A DNA stretch of 17,524 bases from Sulfurospirillum sp. (GCA_003978455.1 QNZT01000188.1:1-17524); one strand, 5' to 3'. Positions 6,019 to 14,039 are shown, counted from the first letter of the stretch. The notes: a model not told the origin generated them from the sequence alone. Translations and numbers: made by a program.

Positions 6019-6839
6019 AGATTAGCATCGTTTTCATATCTTTGATATTTGCAGGGGTGCTGCATGCTGCTTCGTTTTACAAAGAGATTGAAAATATAAC
6101 CGGTAAAAATACGTATATCGCCAACCAGAAGATCATCAGAACACTTTTTAAAAACCCGAAAAGTTTTTACACAAGAGGGCATTTGGATTATCCTCGTGTG
6201 CTGGCGATTTTAAAAGAGAACAATTTACTTCATGTAAAGACTTCGCGTAGTACTCAGATCGTTTTGAGCTTTGCGACCAGACAAAAATACCCTGTGGCTT
6301 TTATTCGACTGGTGAAATCTGCTTTAAATGAGTTGGGGTATAGCCGGATCGATGTCCAAAAAGTGATTCATGACAGAAGCGGATTTATGTACAAAGTAGC
6401 GGTTTATGCCGCAAGTGCGCCCGATCCGATTATGATTGCTGAAAATTTTGGGCGAAAAGATGCACAGATCGTGAAGATAAAACGCTTCTCTGTTTCAAAC
6501 TGGCGCTATTTTGTCGATATCTCTCATATCAATCTGGTTCCTGACCACTTACCTTATCATAAAAAAGTACACCTTCCCAAGCCTCTTGAACCCTATTGGA
6601 TCAATGTCTCCAAAGTCAGGGTCGTAGCGATTAACAGCTCCCGTGCAAACCGATGGCATCCCGATATAGTCTTTTATGATCGCTATCTCAATGTGCTCGA
6701 TAACTTTTCAAAAGATAGAAAAAGTTATAATGTTCAGTTGAAAGTACCCGTAGATGCATGGTATATGAAAGTCAGTGATCTCTACACCCTTGAAAACTTG
6801 GGTCACGGGCTGACCGTTTACCTCGCTAATCGCAAATAA
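6015..6839 (+). CDS. Periplasmic protein of unknown function
   Basis: The 274-residue product starts at GTG 6015, overlapping the stop of the preceding gene by four bases. Residues 1-18 form a clear Sec signal peptide (VFISLIFAGVLHA, cleavage before ASF). The mature protein has no further membrane segments and is rich in basic and aromatic residues. Residues about 20-70 (NITGKNTYIANQKIIRTLF) and 75-130 look helical, and the C-terminal half (WINVSKVRVVAINSS, then a hydrophobic beta pattern to YLANRK) looks beta-rich. I recognise no domain. Its tight coupling to the single-pass membrane protein suggests that the two act together at the inner-membrane/periplasm interface. No T-tailed terminator follows before the aminotransferase gene. 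Confidence 0.8.
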   Translation: MKISIVFISLIFAGVLHAASFYKEIENITGKNTYIANQKIIRTLFKNPKSFYTRGHLDYPRVLAILKENNLLHVKTSRSTQIVLSFATRQKYPVAFIRLVKSALNELGYSRIDVQKVIHDRSGFMYKVAVYAASAPDPIMIAENFGRKDAQIVKIKRFSVSNWRYFVDISHINLVPDHLPYHKKVHLPKPLEPYWINVSKVRVVAINSSRANRWHPDIVFYDRYLNVLDNFSKDRKSYNVQLKVPVDAWYMKVSDLYTLENLGHGLTVYLANRK

Positions 6840-6862
6840 ATCAAAATTTTATATATACATAA

Positions 6863-6874
6863 ATATACGTATAT
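6863..6874. promoter_or_regulatory. Short palindrome in the AT-rich leader of the aminotransferase operon
   Basis: ATATACGTATAT is a perfect 12-base palindrome within a TA-rich 69-base gap before the aminotransferase gene. The gap probably holds the operon promoter, but no single -10/-35 pair stands out. With this base bias the palindrome could be chance. Confidence 0.3.
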
Positions 6875-6908
6875 GAACTATACGACTAATTGACAGGAAA
6901 CAATTTTA

Positions 6909-8138
6909 ATGTTTGATGAAATACAATTTAACACAATCAATAGACTACCAAACTATGTTTTTGCCGAGATCAATGAGATCAAGTTGAAAGCGAGACGTGC
7001 CGGTGAGGATATTATCGATTTTAGTATGGGTAATCCTGATGGACCGACTCCCGAACATATCGTCAAAAAACTGATCGAAGCGGCGCAGAAACCGAAAAAC
7101 TACGGTTATTCGGCAAGCAAAGGGATCTATAAGCTCCGTCTGGCGATCTGCAACTGGTACAAACGCAAATACGGTGTCGATCTCGATCCTGAGACAGAAG
7201 CTGTTGCGACGATGGGATCTAAAGAGGGGTATGTGCACCTGGCACAGGCGATCACCAATCCGGGAGATGTCGCGATTGTGCCGGAACCGGCATATCCTAT
7301 CCATACACACGCCTTTATCATCGCCGGCGGCAATGTCGTCACTACACCGCTGGTCTGGAACGAAAAGTATGAACTCGACGAAGAGGTCTTTTTTGCCAAT
7401 CTCGAAAAAGCCTTTAAAGAGTCGATGCCCAAACCAAAATATGTCGTTGTCAACTTTCCGCACAATCCCACCACCGTTACAGTGGAAAAACCTTTTTACG
7501 AAAGACTCGTGGCACTTGCGAAAAAAGAGCGTTTTTATATCATCAGCGATATCGCCTATGCAGATATTACATTTGACGGATATAAAACCCCCTCGATCCT
7601 GGAAGTGGAAGGTGCAAAAGATGTGGCGGTGGAGAGTTTTACCCTCTCCAAAAGTTACAACATGGCAGGCTGGCGGGTCGGATTTTTTGTAGGCAATCCC
7701 AAACTGATCGGCGCATTGCAGAAGATCAAGTCATGGTTTGACTATGGTATGTTTACGCCGATTCAGGTAGCGGCGACAATCGCACTGGATGGACCGCAAG
7801 AGTGTCAAAACGATATCATCGAAAAGTATCGCAAACGCAGAGATGTACTCTGTGAAGCGTTTGACAAAGCGGGATGGCATATCGAAAAGCCGCAGTCTAC
7901 GATGTTTGTCTGGGCGAAACTTCCGGATGTCGCTCTGGAAAAGGGGATGGGCAGTATGGCGTTTTCTAAAGAGTTGCTTACAGAAGCCAAAGTAGCGGTA
8001 AGTCCCGGTATAGGGTTTGGTGAACATGGCGATCAGTATGTACGTATCGCATTGATTGAAAATGAAAAACGTATCCGTCAGGCAGCAAGAAATATCAAAA
8101 AATATCTCAACACACTGAAAAAAGAGGAGACCAAATGA
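6909..8138 (+). CDS. alaC: PLP-dependent aminotransferase, AlaC-like (glutamate-pyruvate type)
   Basis: The 409-residue fold-type I aminotransferase closely follows the pattern of E. coli AlaC: INRLPNYVFAEINEIK near the start, GEDIIDFSMGNPDGPTPEHI (32-51), GSKEGYVHLA (103-112), NFPHNPTT (182-189), SDIAYADI (213-220) and TLSKSYNMAGWRVGF (245-259), in which Lys248 should hold pyridoxal phosphate and Asp214 contact the pyridine nitrogen. VRIALIENEKRIRQA near the end includes the substrate carboxylate-binding Arg. AlaC transfers amino groups between glutamate and pyruvate. Related Campylobacterota proteins are often labelled aspartate or LL-diaminopimelate aminotransferase, so substrate is not certain. 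It overlaps hom by 4 bases (ATGA), linking it to aspartate-family amino acid synthesis. AGGAAA lies ten bases before the ATG. Confidence 0.88.
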   Translation: MFDEIQFNTINRLPNYVFAEINEIKLKARRAGEDIIDFSMGNPDGPTPEHIVKKLIEAAQKPKNYGYSASKGIYKLRLAICNWYKRKYGVDLDPETEAVATMGSKEGYVHLAQAITNPGDVAIVPEPAYPIHTHAFIIAGGNVVTTPLVWNEKYELDEEVFFANLEKAFKESMPKPKYVVVNFPHNPTTVTVEKPFYERLVALAKKERFYIISDIAYADITFDGYKTPSILEVEGAKDVAVESFTLSKSYNMAGWRVGFFVGNPKLIGALQKIKSWFDYGMFTPIQVAATIALDGPQECQNDIIEKYRKRRDVLCEAFDKAGWHIEKPQSTMFVWAKLPDVALEKGMGSMAFSKELLTEAKVAVSPGIGFGEHGDQYVRIALIENEKRIRQAARNIKKYLNTLKKEETK

Positions 8139-9403
8139 TCAGAGTCGGAATCATCGGTGTCGGAACGGTCGGAGCGAGTGTCGCCAATATATTGCAGAAA
8201 AACAAGGCAATTATCAGTGCGAGAGCGGGGAAAGAGATTGTTGTCGTCAAAGGTGCTGTCAGTAACCTTGAAAAAGATCGCAATGTTGATATACCATTGA
8301 CAGACAATATCGACGAGATTCTGGAAGATGATTCGATCGACATCATTGTCGAATTGATGGGCGGTATCGATTTGCCGTATGAGATCGTTAAAAAGGCACT
8401 TTCGCGCGGCAAAGCGGTAGTGACTGCAAACAAAGCGCTTCTGGCGTATCACCGTTTCGATCTCCAGGCGATCGCCAAAGATATCCCTATCGGCTACGAA
8501 GCGAGTGTCGCGGGCGGTATTCCGATTATCAACGCGCTGAAAGTGGGGTTGAGTGCCAACCAGATAGTGGCGATCAAAGGTATCATGAACGGTACCTGCA
8601 ACTATATGCTGACGCGGATGATGAACGAAGGTGTCAGTTACGAAGCGGTACTTCATGAAGCGCAGAAACTGGGATATGCGGAGGCAGATCCGACATTTGA
8701 TGTCGGTGGTTTCGATGCGGCGCACAAGCTGCTGATTTTGGCTTCTATCGCGTATGGGATCGATGCCAAACCGGAAGATATTTTGATCGAGGGTATCGAG
8801 GAGATCAACCAGGATGATATCGATTTTGCCAAGGAGTTCGGCTACAGTATCAAACTGCTTGCTATCGCGAAAAAACTGGACGACAAGATCGAACTGCGTG
8901 TGCATCCGGTATTGATCAAACAAGAGCGGATGATCGCCAAGATCGACGGTGTCATGAACGGCGTCAGTGTGATCGGAGACTGTGTGGGTGAGACACTCTA
9001 CTACGGTCCCGGTGCCGGGGGAGACGCGACGGCAAGTGCTGTCATCTCAGATATTGTCGAGATTGTCCGGGCAGGGCAGAGTTCGCCGATGCTGGGATTT
9101 AAGAAGCCGTTTGAAAGCGAAAAACTCTCTTTGCTTCCCAAAGAGGAGATCGAGAGCGAATACTATCTGCGTATGCTGGTGGACGATGCTCCGGGTGTAC
9201 TGGCGAGTATCGCGAAAGTGCTCGGCGAAAACGGTATCTCTATCGAAACGTTTTTGCAGCGTCCCTCTGACAATGAACGAAAAGCTACCCTGCTATGCGC
9301 CACGCACCGCTGTCGGGAGAAGGCGATACTAAATGCCATCTCCGAGATCGAAGCGTTGTCGCATATCGATACGAAGATTGCGATGATCCGGATCGAGGAG
9401 TAA
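8135..9403 (+). CDS. hom: Homoserine dehydrogenase with ACT domain
   Basis: The 422-residue product reduces aspartate semialdehyde to homoserine, the branch point to threonine and methionine, in the cytoplasm. The N-terminal Rossmann fold shows IGVGTVGASV (7-16); VTANKALLA (96-104) and the central catalytic part with GYEASVAGGIP (120-130), GIMNGTCNYML (149-159) and YAEADPTFDVGGFDAAHKL (181-199) carry the conserved substrate and catalytic residues (Lys100, Lys198 and the Asp/Glu cluster). The C-terminal 340-422 is an ACT domain (LRMLVDDAPGVLASIAKVL), the usual site of threonine feedback. It overlaps the aminotransferase by 4 bases and is two bases from the next gene, so it lies in the middle of a tightly packed operon. 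Confidence 0.96.
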   Translation: MIRVGIIGVGTVGASVANILQKNKAIISARAGKEIVVVKGAVSNLEKDRNVDIPLTDNIDEILEDDSIDIIVELMGGIDLPYEIVKKALSRGKAVVTANKALLAYHRFDLQAIAKDIPIGYEASVAGGIPIINALKVGLSANQIVAIKGIMNGTCNYMLTRMMNEGVSYEAVLHEAQKLGYAEADPTFDVGGFDAAHKLLILASIAYGIDAKPEDILIEGIEEINQDDIDFAKEFGYSIKLLAIAKKLDDKIELRVHPVLIKQERMIAKIDGVMNGVSVIGDCVGETLYYGPGAGGDATASAVISDIVEIVRAGQSSPMLGFKKPFESEKLSLLPKEEIESEYYLRMLVDDAPGVLASIAKVLGENGISIETFLQRPSDNERKATLLCATHRCREKAILNAISEIEALSHIDTKIAMIRIEE

Positions 9404-9405
9404 CG

Positions 9406-11466
9406 ATGCTGACCGACTCTGTGTGCGCATATTGCGGTGTCGGGTGCGATATCGCGGCAGAAGTCGAAAACAATACTATCCTCAAAGTCTCCGCACGTCC
9501 TGACGGCGAAGTCAGCGAAGGAAAGCTGTGTGTCAAAGGGAAATACGGCTTTGACTTTGCATCTTCCGCCAACAGACTCGGCAAGGTCAAGATCAAAAAA
9601 TCTTTTCTGGACAAACACTCCCTCTTTTTGCCGTCAAAAATCCGCACCATGCTTGCGTCTTACCGCGTCGATAATCAAGGTTATATTCATCCGTCACTTG
9701 AAGAAGCATATCTCCTGATCGCCTGGAAAATACAACAGGTCAGGATGCAGTACGGTAACTTTGCGTTTGCCTCCATCGGCGGGGCGCGCGGAAACTGCGA
9801 AAGCTCCTATGTCTTTCAGAAATTTACACGCGAGGTACTGCGCTCACCCCATATAGACAATTGTGCCAGAGTATGCCACGCACCGACGCTCAAAGGGATG
9901 CGCTCCATCATCGGGGAAGGTGCGGCGACCAATCCGTTCAGGGATATCCACAAAGCGGAGTTCATGATCGTGATCGGTTCCAACACCACAGAGGGGCATC
10001 CTATTGTGGCGAATAAGATCATCTCCGCTGTCAAAAAGGGGGCGGGGCTTGCTCTGTTTGACGTACGGACGATCCCCCTTGCCAAGAGTGCGAAGTACAA
10101 TGCGATTATCCCATTTGAAACCAATCTGATGGTTTTAAATATGATGGCGCATACGATTATCTCGGAAGAACTCTATGACAGCACTTTTGTGCAGAAACGC
10201 GCCAGAGGTTTTGATGCGTATAAAAGAGAGATCATGAACGATCCCTATGCCGATCCGGAGTTTTTCCAAAAAGTCAAGGGCTATACCTATCTGACAGAGA
10301 TGATCAAACAGATCTCCAGAGAGTATGCGGCAAAGCGGTCGCTGATCTTGTGGGGGCTTGGGATTACTGAGCATCTGGACGGCTCCTATGCCGCCGCGGC
10401 GATCTGCAATCTTGCCGTTTTGACCGGAAACATCGGCAAAGAGGGTGCAGGACTCATGCCGCTTCGGGGACAGAACAATGTACAGGGAACGTGTGACATG
10501 GGGTGTCTTCCCTATTATAACCCCGACTATGAAAAGCCTCTGGTAGAGGGAAAAAAGACACCCGATATTATCAATGCTATCGGTGAAGGCGAGATCAAGG
10601 TACTCTTCAACATGGGGGAAGATATCGCTCATATCCACCCCAATCAGACCAAAATCCACCGTGCACTGGAGAAGCTGGAGATGCTGGTGGTCAACGAACT
10701 CTTTGACAATGAGATCACCGGATTTGCAGATGTGGTTTTCGGCGTGAAAAGCGGGTATGAAAAAACAGGCATCTATATCAATGCCGAGAGACGGATGCAT
10801 CTCTCTCAGCCGCTGATCGAAAATGATCTGCCCGATGACTGGGAAGTGATCCAGGGAATCGCAAAAGCGCTGGGCGAAGATATGGGGTACCGAAGCAGCC
10901 GGGATATATGGGATGAAGTCCAGGTAGCAGCGCCGAAACGTTTTTCGGGAGCGAGTTATGACAAACTGACCCAGAAGAGGGTATCCGGTTTGCAGTGGCC
11001 TGTTTTTGAAGAGGAGACACCCATCTTGCATATCGACAGTTTTCGTACCAAAGACGGTCTGGCAGCTTTGCGTTACAAACCGTGGTTTTTACGCGGTATG
11101 GTGCGTGAACTGCTTCATGAAAAGCGCAAACACTTTTACCTGACGACGGGACGGGTGATTGCCCACTACAACAACGCCGCCCAGACCAAAGAGAGTCCGA
11201 AACTGCTCAAACGTCACAGCGAAGATGTGGTGCTGATCTCAAAAGAGGATGCGTCGTATGTCGAAGGCAAAGAGAGAGTTGTGCTCAAATCCCGCTACGG
11301 CAAAAGCGAACCGCTCAAATACAAACTGACCGATCAGGTGAGGCAGGGCACACTCTTTGTCTCCTTCCACCACGCCAAAAGCAAAATCAACTTCCTTTTC
11401 GGGGATGAAGCCGACGAACTGACCAAAACCGCGCGTTTTAAATCGGTCAAGGTCTGTATTGAGTAG
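9406..11466 (+). CDS. Stand-alone formate dehydrogenase-like molybdopterin oxidoreductase (Cys type)
   Basis: The 686-residue product belongs to the DMSO reductase/formate dehydrogenase superfamily. The N-terminal [4Fe-4S] site is Cys7, Cys10, Cys14 and Cys42 (VCAYCGVGCDI, GKLCVKGKYGF). NCARVCHAPTLKGM at 152-165 matches the FdhF active-site stretch, with Cys157 in place of selenocysteine and His158 next to it, so formate is the likely substrate rather than nitrate. GSNTTEGHPI (191-200) and MPLRGQNNVQGTCDMG further on bind the bis-MGD cofactor, and a C-terminal cofactor-binding domain (TTGRVIAHYNN) follows. An in-frame reading begins earlier at 9295 inside hom, but ATG 9406 has GAGGAG six bases upstream and gives the family's normal start. 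No electron-transfer partner subunits or maturation genes are nearby. No twin-arginine signal is present, so it should be cytoplasmic. It overlaps yraN by 8 bases. Confidence 0.85.
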   Translation: MLTDSVCAYCGVGCDIAAEVENNTILKVSARPDGEVSEGKLCVKGKYGFDFASSANRLGKVKIKKSFLDKHSLFLPSKIRTMLASYRVDNQGYIHPSLEEAYLLIAWKIQQVRMQYGNFAFASIGGARGNCESSYVFQKFTREVLRSPHIDNCARVCHAPTLKGMRSIIGEGAATNPFRDIHKAEFMIVIGSNTTEGHPIVANKIISAVKKGAGLALFDVRTIPLAKSAKYNAIIPFETNLMVLNMMAHTIISEELYDSTFVQKRARGFDAYKREIMNDPYADPEFFQKVKGYTYLTEMIKQISREYAAKRSLILWGLGITEHLDGSYAAAAICNLAVLTGNIGKEGAGLMPLRGQNNVQGTCDMGCLPYYNPDYEKPLVEGKKTPDIINAIGEGEIKVLFNMGEDIAHIHPNQTKIHRALEKLEMLVVNELFDNEITGFADVVFGVKSGYEKTGIYINAERRMHLSQPLIENDLPDDWEVIQGIAKALGEDMGYRSSRDIWDEVQVAAPKRFSGASYDKLTQKRVSGLQWPVFEEETPILHIDSFRTKDGLAALRYKPWFLRGMVRELLHEKRKHFYLTTGRVIAHYNNAAQTKESPKLLKRHSEDVVLISKEDASYVEGKERVVLKSRYGKSEPLKYKLTDQVRQGTLFVSFHHAKSKINFLFGDEADELTKTARFKSVKVCIE

Positions 11467-11779
11467 AGAAAAGGGCGATTTCGCTGAAGCGCGGGCTTGC
11501 GCTTTTTTGCAAGAGCGCGGCTTTGAGATCATCGACCGTAACTACCACTCCCGTTTCGGGGAGATAGACATCATCGCACTTCATGAAGATACGCTGCACT
11601 TTGTCGAAGTCAAAAGCGGGGAGGGGGAACCGGTCTATAAAATCACCCCTTCCAAACTCTCCAGGATCATCAAAACCGCGATGATCTATATGCAGAAAAA
11701 ACACCTCGATCTCGATTACTGTTTCGATGCAGTGATCGTCACTGAAGAGATAGAATTTATAGGAAATATCACACTTTGA
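11459..11779 (+). CDS. yraN: YraN/UPF0102 nuclease-fold protein
   Basis: The 106-residue product is YraN, a widespread small protein with a PD-(D/E)xK nuclease fold and still uncertain function, often linked to DNA or RNA maintenance. The N-terminus KGDFAEARACAFLQERGFEI is typical. Asp37 in FGEIDIIA and Glu50/Lys52 in FVEVKSG are the expected catalytic residues, and Glu9 the accessory one, so it is likely active. The chosen TTG start at 11459 overlaps the preceding gene by 8 bases and reproduces the usual family start; no ATG is available there. It in turn overlaps dbpA by four bases (TTGA). Confidence 0.9.
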   Translation: MSREKGDFAEARACAFLQERGFEIIDRNYHSRFGEIDIIALHEDTLHFVEVKSGEGEPVYKITPSKLSRIIKTAMIYMQKKHLDLDYCFDAVIVTEEIEFIGNITL

Positions 11780-13137
11780 AACAACTATTTGAAACACTGG
11801 GACTGCCCGCTGCTCTGACTGACAATCTTCATGAACTCGGATTTGATGCTATGACGGAGATTCAGGCAAAGAGCCTGCCTGCCGCGCTGGAGGGCAGAGA
11901 TCTGATCGCACAGGCAAAAACGGGTAGCGGTAAAACAGCGGCTTTCGGGATCCCCCTTATCATGAAGATAGATATCTCAAGTAGCGATCCGCAGGGGCTG
12001 GTGCTCTGTCCGACACGTGAACTGGCGGATCAGGTGGCAAAAGAGCTGCGCAGACTGGCACGCTGGAAAAAGAACCTGAAGATTTTGACACTCAGCGGAG
12101 GGATGCCGATGCGACCGCAGATGCAGTCACTCGAACACGGCGCCCACATCATCGTGGGAACGCCGGGACGCATACGCGATCACCTGAGCAAACAGACACT
12201 CAAACTCGGTAAAATCCACACCGTCATACTCGATGAAGCGGACAGAATGCTGGATATGGGATTTTTTGAAGATATAGAGAAGATTCTCTCCCGCGTTCCC
12301 CAAAGCAGGCAGACGCTGCTGTTTTCCGCGACATTTCCGCCTGAGATCAAAAGCCTCTCACAGAAGTTCATGAACGATCCTTTACAGATCAAAGTTGCCT
12401 CGGAACATAGTGCGGAAGTGATTGAAGAGGTTTTTTACGCAGTGGATCGTGAGGTGCAGAAGGAAGCGCTGGTGAAGGTCTTGCAGTTTTATCAGCCGGA
12501 GTCGGCGATCCTCTTTGCCAACACAAAAGCGGAAGTGATGGAGCTGACCGATTTTCTGAGAGAAGCAGGTTTTTCGGCACTCGACCTGCACGGCGATCTG
12601 GAGCAGTATGAGCGCACCGAAACCCTGCTACAGTTTGCAAACCGCAGTATCCGGATACTGGTCGCGACTGATGTGGCAGCCAGAGGTCTGGATATCGAGC
12701 GTGTGGAGATGGTTATAAACTACGGATTGCCCCGTAAAAAGGAGGACTATATCCACCGCACAGGACGCACGGGCAGAGCAGGCAAAAGCGGCAAAGCGGT
12801 GACACTGCTCACAACCGGCGAAAAACACAAACTCGCAGAGTTTACGCAGCAGCCGATTGAGCAACTTCATGAAGAAGCGATCAATGAAACTTTGCGGCTT
12901 ACTGCAAAGATGAAAACCATCGCGATCCGCGGCGGAAAGAGAAACAAACTTCGTGCGGGAGATATCTTGGGAACCCTCTGCAAAGAGATCGGTTTAAGCA
13001 AAGATGTTGTGGGCAAGATAGATATTTTTGACTATGACGCGTATGTCGCCGTGGAGAAGGGGCTCTTTCGCAAAGCGCTGGAGGGATTGCAACAGGGAAA
13101 AATCAAAAACAGAAAGTTCAAGGTGCGGGAGCTCTGA
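11776..13137 (+). CDS. dbpA: DEAD-box RNA helicase, DbpA type
   Basis: The 453-residue product is an ATP-dependent RNA helicase. The Q motif (GFDAMTEIQ, 22-30), Walker A AKTGSGKT (47-54), PTRELA (79-84), GTPGR (128-132), DEAD (153-156), SAT (184-186), VATDVAARGLDIE and HRTGRTGRAG are all intact. The C-terminal 70 residues (IRGGKRNKLRAGDILGTLCK ... KIKNRKFKVREL) fit the DbpA RNA-binding domain, which in E. coli DbpA recognises hairpin 92 of 23S rRNA during 50S assembly. Length is close to that of E. coli DbpA. It starts with TTG inside the end of yraN (4-base overlap), implying translational coupling. It is the last gene of the operon and converges on the vanZ-like gene. Confidence 0.88.
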   Translation: MKQLFETLGLPAALTDNLHELGFDAMTEIQAKSLPAALEGRDLIAQAKTGSGKTAAFGIPLIMKIDISSSDPQGLVLCPTRELADQVAKELRRLARWKKNLKILTLSGGMPMRPQMQSLEHGAHIIVGTPGRIRDHLSKQTLKLGKIHTVILDEADRMLDMGFFEDIEKILSRVPQSRQTLLFSATFPPEIKSLSQKFMNDPLQIKVASEHSAEVIEEVFYAVDREVQKEALVKVLQFYQPESAILFANTKAEVMELTDFLREAGFSALDLHGDLEQYERTETLLQFANRSIRILVATDVAARGLDIERVEMVINYGLPRKKEDYIHRTGRTGRAGKSGKAVTLLTTGEKHKLAEFTQQPIEQLHEEAINETLRLTAKMKTIAIRGGKRNKLRAGDILGTLCKEIGLSKDVVGKIDIFDYDAYVAVEKGLFRKALEGLQQGKIKNRKFKVREL

Positions 13138-13148
13138 TCTTTTGGGCA

Positions 13149-13169
13149 ATTCCCTCAAGTCAGGGGAAT
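13149..13169. other. Hairpin between convergent dbpA and vanZ-like genes
   Basis: ATTCCC (13149-13154) pairs with GGGAAT (13164-13169) around a nine-base loop, and GGGC/GCCC (13144-13147, 13183-13186) could extend it. Neither strand has a T tract after the stem, so termination here is possible but unproven. Confidence 0.3.
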
Positions 13170-13223
13170 CAAAGTGCGGTTCGCCCTGTAAAGAGTCGGG
13201 TGCTTGAACTGAGAGTGTTACCT

Positions 13224-13592
13224 TTATACAACCGGTCGGGGTGTCAGTAGATCTCTGAGATATCTGAAACTGCTTAGCGCTGCCTGAAAAGAGAGTATGC
13301 CTCCCAGATCGGCGATGACATCATAGACGCTGGCGTCACGATAGGGCAGAAATGACTGAACGATCTCTATAAAAATACCGAACAGTAACAGTGCTGTGAC
13401 ATTGCGGATGCGTGCGTCGTATCTGGATGAGGATCGGTTTAGTAGCAGGGAGAGTGTGAAAAACGCCATAAAGTGTTTCATCTTGTCTTCATAGGGATTG
13501 TCGATAAATGAAATATCATGAGAAGTGATCGCCATATAAAAGACAAAGAGTGTCGTTAGCAAAAAAAGTGTTTTAAAATAGAGTTTGTACAT
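13224..13592 (-). CDS. VanZ-like family membrane protein
   Basis: The 122-residue product has about four membrane segments (near 7-24, 38-52, 66-82 and 95-110). The pattern DKMKHFMAFFTLSLLLN followed by IEIVQSFLPYRDASVYDVIADLGGIL is the VanZ-family signature (Lys-x-x-His in the second segment; Glu, Gln, Arg and Asp in the third loop). VanZ confers teicoplanin resistance in enterococci, but most family members have unknown envelope roles, so no resistance is implied. ATG 13592 is chosen over the TTG one codon upstream because GGAAGGAA sits at the proper distance. An 8-base inverted repeat lies directly upstream of the ribosome binding site. It follows the small secreted protein gene on the same strand after 70 bases. 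Confidence 0.8.
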   Translation of the reverse strand: MYKLYFKTLFLLTTLFVFYMAITSHDISFIDNPYEDKMKHFMAFFTLSLLLNRSSSRYDARIRNVTALLLFGIFIEIVQSFLPYRDASVYDVIADLGGILSFQAALSSFRYLRDLLTPRPVV

Positions 13593-13604
13593 CAAGTTCC
13601 TTCC

Positions 13605-13637
13605 GAGTAGCGGGGATAATAATATCTTGCGCTACTC
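13605..13637 (-). promoter_or_regulatory. Inverted repeat in the leader of the vanZ-like gene
   Basis: GAGTAGCG (13605-13612) and CGCTACTC (13630-13637) are perfect 8-base inverted repeats 17 bases apart. On the minus strand the intervening AT-rich stretch contains TATTAT, a possible -10, and the second arm abuts the GGAAGGAA ribosome binding site. It may be an operator spanning the promoter or an RNA hairpin beside the start. Confidence 0.45.
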
Positions 13638-13662
13638 TAACATAAAAATATTAAATCTCTCT

Positions 13663-13935
13663 CTAAAATGAGGCATAATGATCTAAAAGACGATCACGTC
13701 TGCGAAGTTGCGCTGCCTGGTGTCGCTCCTCTCTTTGTGTGAGTGAACTTACAGTTATAACTTCAGATGCTCTTTCCAGTTTGGCGGCTCTTTGATCTCT
13801 GGAGTCAGCCAGAGTGTCTCTGTCCTTTTGCATAACTTGTTGTTGTATCTCTCTGTAGTCTACTCTGTTTTGGGCATAGACGCTGGAGGAGGAGAGGATG
13901 ATTGTTGTGATGAGAATAAAGAATTTTTTGTGCAT
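13663..13935 (-). CDS. Small secreted charged protein of unknown function
   Basis: The 90-residue product begins with a Sec signal peptide (MHKKFFILITTIILSSSSVYA, cleavage before QN). The mature 69 residues are highly charged and predicted mostly helical, with many Arg, Gln and Asp and the stretch TQREERHQAAQLRRRDRLLD near the end; there are no Cys. An in-frame ATG lies ten codons upstream at 13965, but ATG 13935 is preferred because AAGGAA stands seven bases before it and the signal peptide then starts at its basic residues. I recognise no family. It is divergent from feoB and shares its control region, with TATAAG (13970-13965, minus strand) as a possible -10, so iron-linked expression is conceivable. 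Confidence 0.65.
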   Translation of the reverse strand: MHKKFFILITTIILSSSSVYAQNRVDYREIQQQVMQKDRDTLADSRDQRAAKLERASEVITVSSLTQREERHQAAQLRRRDRLLDHYASF

Positions 13936-14015
13936 TTTGGTTTCCTTGGTTAAGTTATCTTTCACTTATATCGTCATGGATGGAAAAAACTTTACTGAAA
14001 ATAGCGTTTAAATAG

Positions 14016-14038
14016 ATATTGAAAAAGATTTTCAATAT
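14016..14038. promoter_or_regulatory. Fur-box-like palindrome
   Basis: ATATTGAAAA (14016-14025) and TTTTCAATAT (14029-14038) form perfect 10-base arms around AGA. Centred on G14027, the core fits the 7-1-7 Fur pattern TGATAATnATTATCA at 5 of 7 and 6 of 7 positions. It lies about 40 bases upstream of the proposed feoB -10, in the intergenic region shared with the small secreted protein gene. Confidence 0.55.
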
Positions 14039-14039
14039 T

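Noticed and set aside
8078..8923. Open frame on the minus strand opposite hom (281 codons)
   Set aside because: It is antisense to an intact homoserine dehydrogenase and spans the alaC-hom junction; codon-bias shadow.
9295..9405. Extended N-terminus for the formate dehydrogenase-like protein starting inside hom
   Set aside because: The extension overlaps hom by over 100 bases, has no ribosome binding site and is not family-like; ATG 9406 has GAGGAG and the normal start.
10135..11031. Long open frame on the minus strand opposite the formate dehydrogenase-like gene (298 codons)
   Set aside because: It is fully opposite a gene with complete family motifs, and its product is low-quality, His/Arg/Phe-rich with no domain pattern; it is a shadow.
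13144..13186. Bidirectional intrinsic terminator between dbpA and the vanZ-like gene
   Set aside because: A hairpin is present but no T tract follows on either strand; listed only as a hairpin.
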